This document shows, piece after piece, positions 9,241-20,604 of a DNA stretch of 64,000 nucleotides. The first letter of the stretch is position 1, and every line of letters begins with the position of its first letter. A program made the position numbers and the translations under genes. This DNA is from Papilionanthe hookeriana x Papilionanthe teres (lineage: Eukaryota > Streptophyta > Magnoliopsida > Asparagales > Orchidaceae). The notes under the pieces are model-generated. The model saw only the letters and a program-made list of their open reading frames with translations. It ran no database searches and was not told the origin of the DNA. The stretch lies in contig CM040421.1 in NCBI GenBank assembly GCA_022702705.1, positions 64,540,197 through 64,604,196 on the forward strand, given 5' to 3'.

Positions 9241-10609
9241 TTTTATTTCACCTAACCTATGCATGAGGGAGATATTAGTTTTAGAAAATGTGCGGTTACG
9301 AGTTCAAACCAGATGGGGACAATGACCTAGAGCAGTCAGATTGCGTTTCTTTTATTGACATGTGAGTGAGGTGACACAAAGTTTCAAGTTCCTTCGAGCT
9401 TAATTTGATGAGTTATGGGATGAACAAGTTTAAGAGGGCATTAAGGTAATTAAAAGGCTTTAACCTTAATTAATGTTTAGGCTCAACCAAAGGGATGGGT
9501 AAAATATTTGATCTTGATTTTCCATTTGGATGATTGAAACTAAGATAGTTAAGGGGTAGAAACCCGTTAATAACCTTTAACATTTAAAAGAAGAAACTTT
9601 TATTAATCTAATCATTAAACTTTGGAAGATAATTAAGAAATGGATCATTAAGGTTAAGCAATTTTAATATAGGAAGATTCTAACTCTTTGAAATTTAATC
9701 CCTAATCAATGAATTGATCAAACAACACCTAACTTTTACTAAATGAAATTGTGACAAATAATGTTTGAAATTAAAAAAAAGGAATAATCTGGAAATCTTA
9801 TAATTAAATTGAAAACTTAAAAATACTTAAGTTAAGGAAAGATGATTTAAAGATCAAATTAAGATAGCTTAAAATATTAAAACTAATTTGAAATAACCCA
9901 TAACTAAGACTGAAAAAAAACTGGAATATTAATGTCAATTTAAAAAACAATTCATAATCAAGACATTAAGATTAAACCAATTAAAAATTAATTCAAAAAC
10001 ATTATAATTAAGTTACAATAAGCTCAAGTCATTAAAACTTAAGCGAACCAAAAGATACTTTTCCAACTGAAAATAATTTGAAACATTTAAAACATTTAAA
10101 AGAACCAACTAAAACCTTATAACTAAATTAAATCACTTTAAACAATTAACTCAAACTTCAATTAAGAATGGTTAAATTCTTTAATGAACCAGCTTGCCCC
10201 TAAAGGCTTTCATTATTATAACTCTTAAATGAAACATCAAATGAAACTGTCACCTTACTCAAAATGATAATCAAACATCCTAATTCACTGAGCAAGAGTA
10301 ACCTGGACGAGTGATTCATCACTACAATGAAACTAACTGAACAAAAAATAATCTCTAAAGTATATAAGAAGATGTTCAGAATTCAGTTACGAGCACTTCT
10401 CAAACTTGATGAGATGTTTTAAAAGAACAGTGAGACTTCATTGTTCTTTGATGAAGAAAATCATCCTTAACAAAACACAAAAATCTAGACGTCATAGGAA
10501 ATGACTAGCAATAAGATTAGGACTTTAGTAGACAACCAAAACCTTCCCTTAGCTTTACCTAGGTACTTGTTGCAATAAATAAATGCCTCAACATGTGTTT
10601 TAGGTGCAG

Positions 10610-10635
10610 GTGAAAATGACGGGAGTGCCCACCAG
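10610..10635 (+). other. 26-nt micro-exon-like block in solo LTR
   Basis: GTGAAAATGACGGGAGTGCC plus CACCAG is preceded by TTTTAGGTGCAG and followed by GTACGC. The same 26-nt block, with AG before and GT after, occurs in the LTRs of A, C and D. Confidence 0.5.
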
Positions 10636-11722
10636 GTACGCATTTAAGTTTATTGCAATTTACATTCTGCAATTTTTTAAATGTCTTACTTTCCCGCATT
10701 TACAAAGGAATGAAAATGATCGAACCCAACATGTTTAAACAACTCAAAATTTAATCACCAAAAAAATAAAACTGCAATTACAACTAAAATTAAAATATCT
10801 CGTTGGATGATCGGGAATCCCTCGGATGATGTAACTCACTTGTTGCTAACGAGATTTCCCATGGTCTAAATGAAAGTGTGTAACTCATTCAGCTGAGTTT
10901 AGCAAATTCATTTGGACTAAGTGAATCCGATGAAAATAGCAGTGTCGGGATGACGAAACCGTGGGATCTTAATCGGTTCTGCTTAATCAACTTCAAGATT
11001 TGTTTTAATTAAAATACTAAGCCATCTCAAATTTCAACCTTTCTAAACCAAAACACTTCTCTCATCTCCTGATTGTCACCTTCTAAAACCAAACCTCTGC
11101 AACAACAAGGAGCTTGGAGCACAGTGGGCAACACGACCATCTTCATCAGCAAAACTTGTGTCTATTCAACAAAACCCTTCCTAGTTTTAAATAACCAAGC
11201 CATAGGATTTCGAGATATTTTGCCTAGTGCAACATAAATCCTCAACTTTTTGTTAAGCATTTGCATAATCATGTTATTCAAATTAAGCCCTAACCGGTCT
11301 TAGGACTCCGAGGTAGTCGTTTGGTATGACATAAACCCCACATCTTCGAGGCTATTTGTATGATTATGTCATATAAATATAAGTCCTAATTAATTAAAAT
11401 TGGTAGGATTGTAACATTAAATAAACTCTCAAATTGAAGCCAAATAATATGATAGTTTGAGAAGTTGCAAAGATTCTTCTCGGATCCTCAGCTTCTCCTA
11501 CTTCTCTTCCTTTGGACTCTCAAAATAACTGTTACAAATTTGATCTATTCCCTATTAAAATTTCCAAAATTCAATTCTTTGAAACCTTAAACTTTGAAAT
11601 TCTTGAATGAAAAATCACTGGTCATTATCGAGAATTTTCTTAGGTGATTCCCGTCACTTAGGATGTAATTAACTATAGGGGCTTGCCCTTATAGAGAACT
11701 TTAAGAACCCAGGCAATATAAA

Positions 11723-11752
11723 CCCTGCTTAATTTCTTTATATTAAGCAGGG
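11723..11752 (+). other. Conserved RNA stem-loop near LTR 3' end (solo LTR)
   Basis: CCCTGCTTAAT pairs perfectly over 11 bp with ATTAAGCAGGG around an 8-nt loop. It lies about 280 bp before the LTR end. The equivalent helix is kept in A, C and D, with paired changes in C. Confidence 0.75.
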
Positions 11753-12035
11753 GGAACTTGTCGGCTTATAAAATTGGTTTGCATACCAAACGGACGTCAC
11801 AAATCTTTTTGTTTATTTAATCGAGCCCCATCATCAAGCAGTGTGTTTATTTTTCGGGATAGATACACGATTTATGGTGTGGTGCTCGTTTATATAAACT
11901 ATTTGGGATATGAGATCGGTTTAATTTCATATCCTAAAATTTTTAAACTTAAAATTATTTAAAAAAAATAAATGCTACTTTTCAAATTAATCATATATAT
12001 TTAAATTAAACTTAAAATCTAAAAAAATGCCGACA

Positions 12036-12040
12036 GTAGC
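12036..12040. repeat. Right target-site duplication of solo LTR
   Basis: GTAGC directly follows the LTR end ATGCCGACA and is the partner of GTACT at 5969-5973. Confidence 0.5.
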
Positions 12041-12680
12041 CCGAAATGGTAGATGACTTGATTCTTAAAGAACTGTAGCACGTGATGTGCTTTCACTTCT
12101 CTGAGTGGTACTGTTTCTGCCCACTTCGAAAAGTAATATGTAGCTGCAAGAATAAAGTGATGTCCTCTTGAAGAAGGTGGTTCTATCAGACCCACAATAT
12201 TTGTGCCCCAACATTCAAATGATCACGATGCGATTGTTGGTTGTAGCACATTTGGAGGTTAATGTAGAACCACTCCATGCACTTGGCACTGGTGATAGCC
12301 TTTGGTAACTTACATGCAGTCAGTCATCATCGAGGGCCAGTAGTACCCTAATCTTTTATTCTTCATCTTCAGACCCGACTGATGAGCTCCACAAAGTCCT
12401 GAGTGAACCTCTTTAATAATTTCACGAGCTTCGGACTCGCTCAGGCACCTTAGCCACATCTGATCGAAAGACCTTCTGTATAACGTATAGTTTATTAATG
12501 TGTATGGCAGAGTTCTTTTCTTAATCTGATGGGCTAAAGACTTATCGTCCTGCAGGTTTCCTATTTACAGGTAGTCCATTAATGGCTTCCGCCAATTCTC
12601 TGTAGTTTCTGCCACTGCTGCAACTGTTTCTTCTTCCTTTCCTTCTGATTGGTGTATTGCATCCATGTCGAGCTGTGAGA
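12036..12680 (-). pseudogene. Integrase, N-terminal half (element A)
   Basis: The minus-strand translation shows the zinc-binding region (HSGLCGAHQSGLK, then CQVHG) and the start of the catalytic core (CWGTNIVGLIEPPS, FSKWAETVPLREV). The first catalytic Asp is lost: element C has GTDIVGP where this copy has GTNIVGL. Stops interrupt the zinc region. The reading stops at the solo LTR and resumes at 5973. The domain order after the second RNase H is typical of the Tat lineage. Confidence 0.85.
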
Positions 12681-12684
12681 GGAC

Positions 12685-13150
12685 CTATCGTCCCTCGACT
12701 GACATTTCAACTGACTCGTCCTGTAAGAAGGCAAATTCTTTTGCAAGGCGGGCTAACGTATATGCGGGAGCATTTTCTCTTCTAGGAATCTTGTAGATCG
12801 TTGCATTCGAAATTTGCTTCAGTAACTTCATTACATACTGAAAGTGTTGTTCAAGCCTTGGTTTCAAAATTTTGTACTGTCCTGCGACCTGTTGAATGAT
12901 CAACTGAGAATCACCATAGATGTTGATGTCTGTTATCCCCATCTGAATGGTTAACTCCAGTCTAGTTACAAGGGCTTCGTGTTCTGCTTCGTTATTCATA
13001 CACGGCTCTATTAGATGATAGGAATACCTTAACATCCCTCACTCAGGTGTTATAAATATTAGTCCGATTCTGCCTTACCGGGCACTATCGTTTGCACTTC
13101 TTTGTCTCGTTGTGCTGAGGATTCTCCGTCGAAGTACAATTCCCAACGTC
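12685..13150 (-). pseudogene. Second (archaeal-type) RNase H, aRH
   Basis: Tat-lineage elements carry an additional RNase H of archaeal type between the RT-linked RNase H and integrase. Here the start RWELYFDGESS supplies the first Asp, NNEAEHEALV the Glu, and NIYGDSQLIIQQV the next Asp. The last acidic residue is lost: element C reads NAYADTLAKL where this copy reads NAPAYTLARL. A frame change near 13035 separates the first segment from the rest. This domain is the main reason for placing the family in the Tat lineage. Confidence 0.88.
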
Positions 13151-13175
13151 ATTCGTCGGGGTCTTCTAAGCTCAT

Positions 13176-14405
13176 TATATGCTCGTATGGCAAGTCATCG
13201 TTGAGAGGCAATTCTGCCAGTAAAGGGTTCGCTGTGAGGAAGTCTGCTAGGACTTGTCCCTTCACGACACGAAGAGGAATGAAAGTTATATCGAATTGTG
13301 ATAGTATCATCAGTCACCTGACAAGTCTACCGAAGAGTGTAGGGAATTTGAAATAAGGTTGACCTTATGAGAAAGCATGTAATATCTGAGATTTTGAGCT
13401 GCAAAGACAAGGGCCAAACAATGCTTCTTAATCGAAGGATACTTTACTTCCGTCGGAATTAGATGGTGACTTAAGTAGTCGAGAGTGTTTTCTTTACCCT
13501 TATCATTGACTTGGGCTAGCAGGGCTCTGAAGGAGTCGTCTAAAGCCGCGGTATAAAGTATCAACGGTCGACCCAAGACTGGGGCTGCTAAGACAGGTGG
13601 TGTCATTAGATATCATTTGATGTCATCAAAGGCATGTTGACATTTGGAGTCCCAAGTAAACTTGGCATCATTCTTAACCAAAGCAGAAAAAGGCTGACAC
13701 CTTCCTGACCAATTTGAAATAAAGCGTCGAAGATATGCCAACTTCCCTTGAAAAAATCATTGCTATTTTAAGTTTTTGGGAGGCGGCATTTCTAATATAG
13801 CTTTAATCTTCTCTGAATCAATTTCAATTTTGTGATGTCGGACAACGAATCCTAAGAATTTCCCAGAGGCTACGCCGAAGGCGCATTTTAGGGGATTCAT
13901 CTTAAGGTTAAATTTCCTTAATCACTCGAAAACAATTCTCAAATCATACAGGTGATCTTCCTTCAATTTTCTCTTGATGACCACATCATCCAGGTAGCAT
14001 GACTTGGTTGTGAATGAGATCATCAAAAATCTTTGTCATTGCTCTTTGGTAGGTTGCTCCTGCATTCTTCAATCTGAAAGGCATCACTGTGTAGTAGTAC
14101 ACTCCGATTGGCGTTCTGAAGGCGGTGAGTTTTTCATCCTCTCGTGTCATCTTTATCTGGTTGTATCCTGACGATCAATCCATGAAAGAGAAGATTTCGT
14201 GAGTCGAAGCAATGTTGATCATTAATTCCAGAATTGGTAGTGGAAATTCATCCTTTGGGCACACTTTATTCAAATCTCTGAAATCCATGAAGATTCTGAT
14301 CTGACCATTCTTGTTTCTGACCGGTACCACATTGGCTAACCAAGTCGGGTATTGTTCTTCACAGACAAATTTAGCATCGATGAGCTTCTTAAATTCAGCT
14401 ATAAC
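13176..14405 (-). pseudogene. Reverse transcriptase core and RT-linked RNase H
   Basis: Minus-strand translation gives the Ty3/gypsy RT blocks in order: YPTWLANVVPVRNKNGQIR, FRDLNKVCPKDEFPLP, a FMD-SSGYNQI block broken by a stop near 14175, MPFRLKNAGATYQRAMTKIF, and the catalytic YLDD box near 13980-13996, reached only after a frameshift. YLDD is a variant of the usual YVDD. The linked RNase H follows at 13310-13606 (ILYTAALDDSFRALL, HLIPTEVKYPSIKKHCLAL). At least four lesions make it inactive. RT copies the element RNA into DNA; RNase H removes the template. Confidence 0.92.
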
Positions 14406-15224
14406 TTATTGTTTAATTTCTAGACGCATTCTTCTTAGAGCTTGTCTGACTGGGATGGCAGCGTGATCCACTCCTAGCCTGTGAACTGCGACTTCTGGAG
14501 CTATTCCTAGCATTTCATCATAACTCCAAGCAAAACAATCCTTGAATTCCATTAATAGCTTGATCATGGTTTCAGAGTCTTCTTTGTTGAGTAATGAGCT
14601 AACAAAGGTCGGTCTAAGCTCTTTGCTAGTACCTAAGTTAACTTCCATTAACTCGTCTATTGTAGATTTAATTTTCTCTCCAAATTCTGGCGGAGCGTCT
14701 CCGATTGGTAGATCTTCAAGATTATCTGAAGCTTCCAAGCAGTCTTCATTAGACTCGCAAGTGACAACCAAGCAAAATTTTGAATCCTCAGTTGGTGCTA
14801 CTGTGTCGAATCTGAGACCATGCTTTGAATTGGGCAGTCGACTGGAGTTATTCCATAGTTTTTCAAAGAGTTGAGATAGATCTTGTGTCCATTGTTTAGG
14901 TAAGACACCACGTTGTATCAAATTTTTAACACAGGGAGAATACCACTCAAAAGGCAATTCCATTAATTCAGATGAAGCAACATCTTCAAATTTTACATCA
15001 TTCTCAATTTTGGAAGAAGAAGCACCACGGTAGAATTTGATCGGTTTAGCACCACCACCATGTACTTCCTTGACCACCATACCCTCGATCTTATTAGGAT
15101 AGATCGGGGTCAGGGTCATAGTATGTACATAGTTGTTTATCTTCTCGTACATCAATTTGTATTCTTCATTCTTTTCATCTTCGAGAGAGAACTTGAACTG
15201 GGGTTTATTTTGATTTATTTTCAT
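14406..15224 (-). pseudogene. Protease-RT linker and start of RT
   Basis: A 272-codon open stretch. The first ~200 residues are an acidic, poorly conserved linker. The end carries the typical entry into RT: FKDCFAWSYDEMLGIAPEVAVHRL and RQALRRMRLEIKQ, which in Tat elements precede the first RT finger block. The stop at 14406 falls inside the RT; reading continues in frame into the next feature, so this is one broken pol gene. Confidence 0.85.
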
Positions 15225-15599
15225 TGCTTCTTTCTTGACTTCTTCTTCTTTGGAACTATTCTCCCAATCAACGTCGATGACCGGTTTCTTTTGTTCAACT
15301 GCTCCACCATTTCTTCCTCGACCTTGTCCCCGGCCTCGACCTCAGGTGCTAGTTCTGGAGAAACCTTCACCATCTCGCCATAAGGGAGTGGTGAGTAACT
15401 GTTGAACAAGAATTTCAGGCTCTTCGTTGTCTCAAATGCTTTTTTCTTCATTCGATATCACATTTCTGGAAAAGATAGTTTTCTTCGGAGGCATGTAGGA
15501 GGTTGCATCTTCGTGAATTTTGATTTCATGTACGGAGAACGGTTGCAAGTCAGCTTTGATGCACTGCTCTCCCCCTGCTTCATAATACTTTATGCACTG
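15225..15599 (-). pseudogene. Linker between protease and RT
   Basis: Short overlapping open stretches (15221-15451 and 15432-15620) belong to the pol linker. The upper one, with HQCIKYYEAGGEQCIKADLQ, continues from the protease. A Gly/Arg-rich run (GRGRGQGRGRNGG) appears in another frame near 15320-15345. No separate domain is recognised. Confidence 0.55.
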
Positions 15600-16512
15600 G
15601 TGTAGAGACGACGGTACCATCCGGTTTTCATGGATCCATGGCCGACCTAGTAAAGCGTTGAATGATGTCTCAGAATCAATTCTGTGGAATTTTAAGTTGT
15701 TCTTGTCAAATACCGATCTTCATTAATAGTGTTATCTATCCAAGAGTTCTTTATCCTTTCTGGTTGAAGCCTCTTAGTAATTTCCTGTCTTCTTCGAGGT
15801 CGCGGGCATCAATTTCCAAATATGCTAATGTGTGAAGGTTCATTATATTGATTGATGCTTCCGGATCAACGAACACCCTTGAGAGTGTGAACTTTCCGAT
15901 GGAGACTGAAATGTACAATGGTCAATTATGATAAGCTGTTCCAAGTAGTTGATCATTGTCCGTGAAGGTAACACCACGCTTTTCTTTCAATGAGCAAACC
16001 TCGTATAAGGAATTACAGGCCATTTGAGCTAAACAAATTTCTGGATCAAGTAAGGTCTTGATTAGAGTTTCTCTCATCTCCTTTGACATGATCAGAGCAT
16101 CGTAGATGCTCAGTTTTGCTGGCAGCTTCCTAAGATGGGCTAGCAAGTTATAGTCCACATTATTACTAGGTTCTTTAACCTCTTCCCGATGGAGCAATTC
16201 CTCTGCTGGGGTTGACTCTTCCTGAGCAACCACCTGCTTTCCTTTATCCTTTGGACCCACTCTCGGAGGTAGAACTTTTCCACTTCTTAGATTAACTTCT
16301 GTTATCTCTTTTGAATTTATCAATGCTAAATCTGCTAGTGTGACTGGCTCTTTTAAAATTGTTTCGAAATCTGACAGCTCTAATTCTATCGGAGCTCCTC
16401 GGAATTCACAAACGGACTTGTCGCTTCCTGAGCTTTCATAGCCACTCTTGTGAACGTCCTCTCCTCCGTCTTGGTCGTCAAGTTTTTGAATGATTTGAGA
16501 ATCGTTAATCAT
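15600..16512 (-). pseudogene. Aspartic protease with upstream linker
   Basis: The 196-codon open part (15922-16512) holds HLRKLPAKLSIYDALIMSKE, a block that precedes the protease in Tat elements. The protease follows in another frame: GKFTLSRVFVDPEASINIM carries the catalytic Asp, but the Gly two residues on is Glu, which should abolish activity. NALLGRPWIHE near 15637-15660 is the conserved C-terminal LLGRPW block. Stops separate these pieces. The protease would cut the Gag-Pol polyprotein. Confidence 0.85.
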
Positions 16513-16799
16513 TTCGAAATCGAAATCTAGATTAGGTTGGTTGTCGTTAGTTACGTAATGGTTAGAGACAATGAAAACGTAGCCAACACCAAAACTCTTA
16601 TCATTCTACGATCCCACCGGGATGAGCAAATAATCTACAGAGTTAGAGGACCGAGGAAATTCTCCCCTGAATCAAAAACAACCATCCTAGGAAAAGCAGT
16701 CCCTACTCTACCCTTCGGAGCCTCGATCTTCTCTTCTTCCATGATCTTCTCCTCCTTCTGGAGCAGTTCTTCAATTGCAAGAGACAGTGCCTGTTTGGC

Positions 16800-19760
16800 A
16801 GGTTTCGAACTCTAAACTAAAGCGCTCACCGAAGCGGTCTGGATGTGATCCAAAATTCTCTTCGAAGAATTCATCCAGACAATAATCCATCCATCGTCAG
16901 ACGTGTACAGGTCTATCAGAACAATAGGATCCGTTGAAATAACATTGACGGAACCTCCTTTTTGGGGCTCCTTCATGTATTCCTTCGGGATCATTATGTT
17001 CCATTTCCGGAGGTTATCCTTGAGCCAATTCTTGAAGGTGAAGCAATCCTCTATCTTGTGTCCGAGCATCCTATGGTAGGGATAGTAATTCGGATGATCT
17101 TTCTTGTTGACTTCTTCTAGCATCCTGGGCTCTGGTAACTGAAAGTTAGGTGACTTCATCAAACTGCGAAACATCTTGGCCACTGTTTCAGTCTTGAAGG
17201 GTTATTCCTTATTCAAAAGTTCCTTCAGGGCACGCAGTGGACGAGGCGGCGGTTGATCATGTTGCCATGATTGATAGCTCGGTCGAGGTTGTTGATAGCT
17301 CTGCTGAGGTTGTTGGTAAGTCCGTTGTGGTGGTTGATAACTTGGCTTTTGCCGCTCTGGCTGTATCTGCACTGGCTGTTTACCTTTATCCACTGCCGCA
17401 ATAACTCCTGATTTCTTCTCGAATGCTTTCACGGGCTTTTGCTTATCAGTCTTGTCTACGAAACTCAGTTATTTTGCCTCTTCCTGCAAGCTCTCGACCT
17501 TGCTAAGCAACTTCTCGAAAGTCTTAATCGTGAATCATTTGAGGAGAAGTGCTATCGGGCCATGGATGTTGTTGAGCAGGATACTGATTGCATGATGTTC
17601 CTGAAGCTGTGGTTTACACTTCATGCTTAAGTTCCTCTACCGAAGTATGTAATCCACCAGAGTTTCGTTCGGTTTCTGTTGCTCCACCACTAGATCACCG
17701 ATAGTAATGTGGTGCCGGGTTCCAGCAAACTGCTTAACGAAAAGGTTCTTCAATTCTGAAAAGGTCTTGATCGAACTGTTCGGCAAGTCTGCATACCAAT
17801 CGAAAGCAATCCCTGACTAGTTGCTGACGAACTGAAGAAACAGTAAAGCGTCGCTCCCACCGGCGTTGCAGCAACTAGCACGGAAGTGTGCAGCATGCTG
17901 TTGGGGGTTCCCTGTACCGTTAAAAGTCTTAAACAGAGGTGGTACAAAGCCTTTCGGGTATTGGAATGCATCAAACTCCTCAGGGTAAGGTCTACCTTTC
18001 TGAATAGATTCTCCACTCTTAGACTAAGCTAAGGCTTCTCGCACCTGATGTTCCACCATATTCTTAATATCATGCTTTGTGCTGAATCCTTCTTCAGCTG
18101 TTCATCTCCGTTGACGGATGTAACTTCTTTTCCTCCATCTGCAATGTGAATGATCTTTGGAGGTGTTTCCTTCTGAGGTTGAGGTTGACTCTGGGGTGTG
18201 GCTAAGTTGGCTACCATCTCTTCCATCTTCTTTTCCATCTGATAGATCGTGTCATCATTTTCCCACAGACGTGCTCTTATTGCTTCTGATTTGTCTCCTT
18301 CTGAAGTTGAAGAAGCTCCTTGCAAAGCTGACTATGCTTGGGTCTCAACCACATTGATCTCGGTAAATTCTTCATCCATGAATTCTGACGAATCCACTTC
18401 ATTTCCAAATTCTTCTCTTCTTTCTCTTGCCAACAGTTGGATGTCAGTCCTCAGCTTTCCTATGGCATCCTCAACTGGTCTTTTCCAAACGGTCTCGTGG
18501 TTTTCTGGTGACGACTGTTGAACTTCATCTTCAGGAGTTTCCTTCAGAGCCGCAACACTTTCTTCAGATTCGGGCTCTCTGGCTGGACTTCTCTTTCCAG
18601 AGTGTTATGTCTGTATCGGTTCAGCAATAATAGGTTGCCACACCATCCTTCTTGTAGTAGAAGTCCTAGGACCAGATGGTCTGTTTTCTGTATATGGGCA
18701 GGTGGTGTGTTCCCTAATATTGTGACCTGATACAACAACAGGCAAACTCCTTTCGCTAGCTCATACTTTCTTCAATGGTCTTTCCATAGTAGTGAAGGTC
18801 TTTACTCGTGATCCGAGGCGGGATCTAGCTGGCACCCGTCCTATCCTTCTCCGGATTTCTGAAACAGGGCAACCTTCCTTTCTGACTAACTTCTCCACTA
18901 CTACTTGCAAGCGGCGTAGCCTTACTCTTGTTCTTCTTACAATTACTGTAATGCAGGTAAGGGTAACACAGCGGTGATCCTTCGAGCTTCCTCCTCATTA
19001 GATGCAGCAGAGAGGGGAATAAACCTACTCCCTTCCAACAGTGGTGAGATCTAAGGTAGCTCTTCCTCTTCAGGAATCTCTTCAAGGAAGGTAGCTTCGA
19101 CAACTCCGGTCTTTCTGATCCTAGCGATCTTTCTATTCTTAGTCCTTCTTTGCGTCTGGGTTAAGGGTGCAAATCTCGAACTGGACCCTATTTCGAAAAC
19201 AGACGGTATTGCAGCAAAGTCTGAACCCTCCACAGTAACAAGCTCATCACTCACTTGGACTTCTTTCCCTTTTAGTTTGGAGGGAGCTGGGGTAGGTGCA
19301 GTAATGACCAGAACGGTGGGGGTAGAGATGACCATCCTAGGGGTAGCAGCTAAACACCTGTGAACAGTGGTGCTTCTTTCGGTTGGGACCCTCTGTAGGG
19401 GAGGAAACTCTTGGGTCGACTTCAGATTGAACTCAATTAGGGGTTCAATAGCCTCCGGTACTTTATCCATCAGTGCGAAAAGAGTAACATTGGCGAACTT
19501 AATGTCCATATTGTGAAATCACTGTCTGAAACAAATGATTGCATTGTCAGGCAGCTTATCCTGGTAGACAGCCAAGTTGAGTCCGTTGGTGAAGGAGAAA
19601 ATCATCCTCGGTGCAGACATCTTCTGCATGGTAGATTCTGAATGCCAGTTCCAAATTATGCTTCCTTTCGTCACAAAACTCTTCAGGACGAAAAAAGTAA
19701 AAAAATTCCTCCGAAAAAAGAGTCCTAACACATTTTCATTTATCTTTTCATTTTCTTAGT
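16800..19760 (-). pseudogene. gag: gag (element A)
   Basis: This gene would form the virus-like particle. It begins with a conserved N-terminal segment (IFSFTNGLNLAVYQDKLPDN, then NVTLFALMDKV) and continues through a long basic, low-complexity region. The central capsid-type gag domain (about 17440-18030) includes FDWYADLP, RHHITIGDLVVEQQKPNETL and IHGPIAL. A Gln/Pro-rich stretch follows (17202-17432), then the zinc knuckle PYHRMLGHKIEDC at about 17040-17085, whose first Cys is Tyr here but Cys in element D. At least six stops or frame changes break it. Element D carries the same gene, which confirms the limits. Confidence 0.88.
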
Positions 19761-20220
19761 TTTATTATAAGGTATTTTAGGATTTTGTCTTATTCGTGTA
19801 TTTGTGATTTTAAAAGGTTTGTTTATTAAAGGGACCTTTATTTGAGGGTTTGTTTGTTAGGAACAAAACCATTAATGGAGGAAAGTTATAGAAAAGGTAA
19901 GGGACCCAATCTAGAATCGGAAAGGAAGAGAAAGTCTCGTAAGACTTCTCAACTTGAAGGACCGCTCCCAAGCTAACACCTATTGGGGCGTCCACCCCAC
20001 CTAATAGGAGAGGTAACAAAAGGAGGATTTCAGAACCTCTTGGTTTAAAGGTGTCTAAACAATGGCTCCAAAATCCAAGGAGAGTTGATCATACCTGTTC
20101 AAGACAGAAATGAACAAGATATGTTAACAGAAGAATGGTAGTTTGATCCATTAGGGGCATGGACTTAATACTGATTTATGAAAACAAAACTATCTGATCA
20201 AGATGGAGAGAGGAACTAAA
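19761..20220 (-). other. 5' leader between primer site and gag (element A)
   Basis: Untranslated leader, partly conserved with 55615-56117 in element D. It holds a 6-bp hairpin AAGTCT-CGTA-AGACTT at 19932-19947 (element D has a similar hairpin at 55882-55895) and the 3'-complementary motif at 19976-19994. Confidence 0.65.
19976..19994 (-). promoter_or_regulatory. Leader motif complementary to 3' end
   Basis: On the minus strand TGGACGCCCCAATAGGTGT, the reverse complement of the PPT-adjacent block at 1121-1138 apart from one extra base. Element D leader has it at 55835-55851. Confidence 0.6.
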
Positions 20221-20237
20221 CCCCAGCGGAGTCACCA
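20221..20237 (-). promoter_or_regulatory. Primer binding site, tRNA-Arg type (element A)
   Basis: TGGTGACTCCGCTGGGG on the minus strand. It is complementary to the 3' end of plant tRNA-Arg(ACG), which ends CCCCAGTGGAGTCGCCA, with two differences. Tat/Ogre elements typically use this primer. The LTR edge is slightly damaged: about 18 nt present in element D before the site are missing. Confidence 0.8.
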
Positions 20238-20319
20238 GTTTTAGGTTGTATGTGTTTTGAAAAGGGGTCGCCAAACAAAAATTGTAGGTGAATCTTAAAT
20301 TTTTTATTTAATTTAAATA

Positions 20320-20342
20320 TATATATATATATATATATATAA
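20320..20342. repeat. (AT)n microsatellite in LTR
   Basis: A short run of AT dinucleotides about 100 bp from the LTR 3' end. Element C has a longer one at the matching position (43132-43162). Confidence 0.85.
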
Positions 20343-20574
20343 TTTAGAAAGTAGCATTTGATTTTGAGAATAATTTTAAGTTTGAAAATTTTAAGATATG
20401 AAATCAAACCGATCTCACATCCCAAATAGTTTATATAAACGAGCACCGCACCACAAACCGTGTATCTATCCTGAGGAATAGATGCACTGCTTGATAATGG
20501 GGCTCGATTAAATAATCTAAAAGATTTGTGAAATCCGTTTGGTCTGCGAATCAATTTTATCAGCCGAAAAGTTC

Positions 20575-20604
20575 CCCTGCTTAATATAAAGGAATTAAGC
20601 AGGG
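20575..20604 (-). other. Conserved RNA stem-loop near LTR 3' end (element A)
   Basis: A perfect 11-bp inverted repeat (CCCTGCTTAAT and ATTAAGCAGGG) with an 8-nt loop, equivalent to 11723-11752. Confidence 0.75.

Larger units (their letters stand above)
5974..12035 (+). mobile_element. Giant solo LTR inserted in element A integrase
   Basis: The 6,062-bp sequence starts TGTTGACCTCATTTTTGGCG and ends ATGCCGACA, matching the LTR ends of element D (48125 and 55591). The first ~280 bp and the part from about 9290 onward align with the other giant LTRs. The middle (about 6260-9290) does not, and holds its own promoter-like region. It is opposite in orientation to its host and interrupts the integrase exactly, with a degenerate 5-bp target duplication. 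A solo LTR forms when the two LTRs of a full element recombine. Confidence 0.82.

Noticed and set aside
9290..9350. tRNA-like B box (GAGTTCAAACC), possible SINE
   Set aside because: The following sequence GGGGACAATGACC aligns with GGGGACGATGACC at 39212 in the element C LTR, so it is ordinary LTR sequence. No A box or tail is seen.
11774..11962. Similar peptides from ORFs at 11774-11962, 20216-20554 and 55285-55518
   Set aside because: They are the same part of three LTR copies read in the same frame. Stops are rare only because the DNA is homologous; no domain is present.
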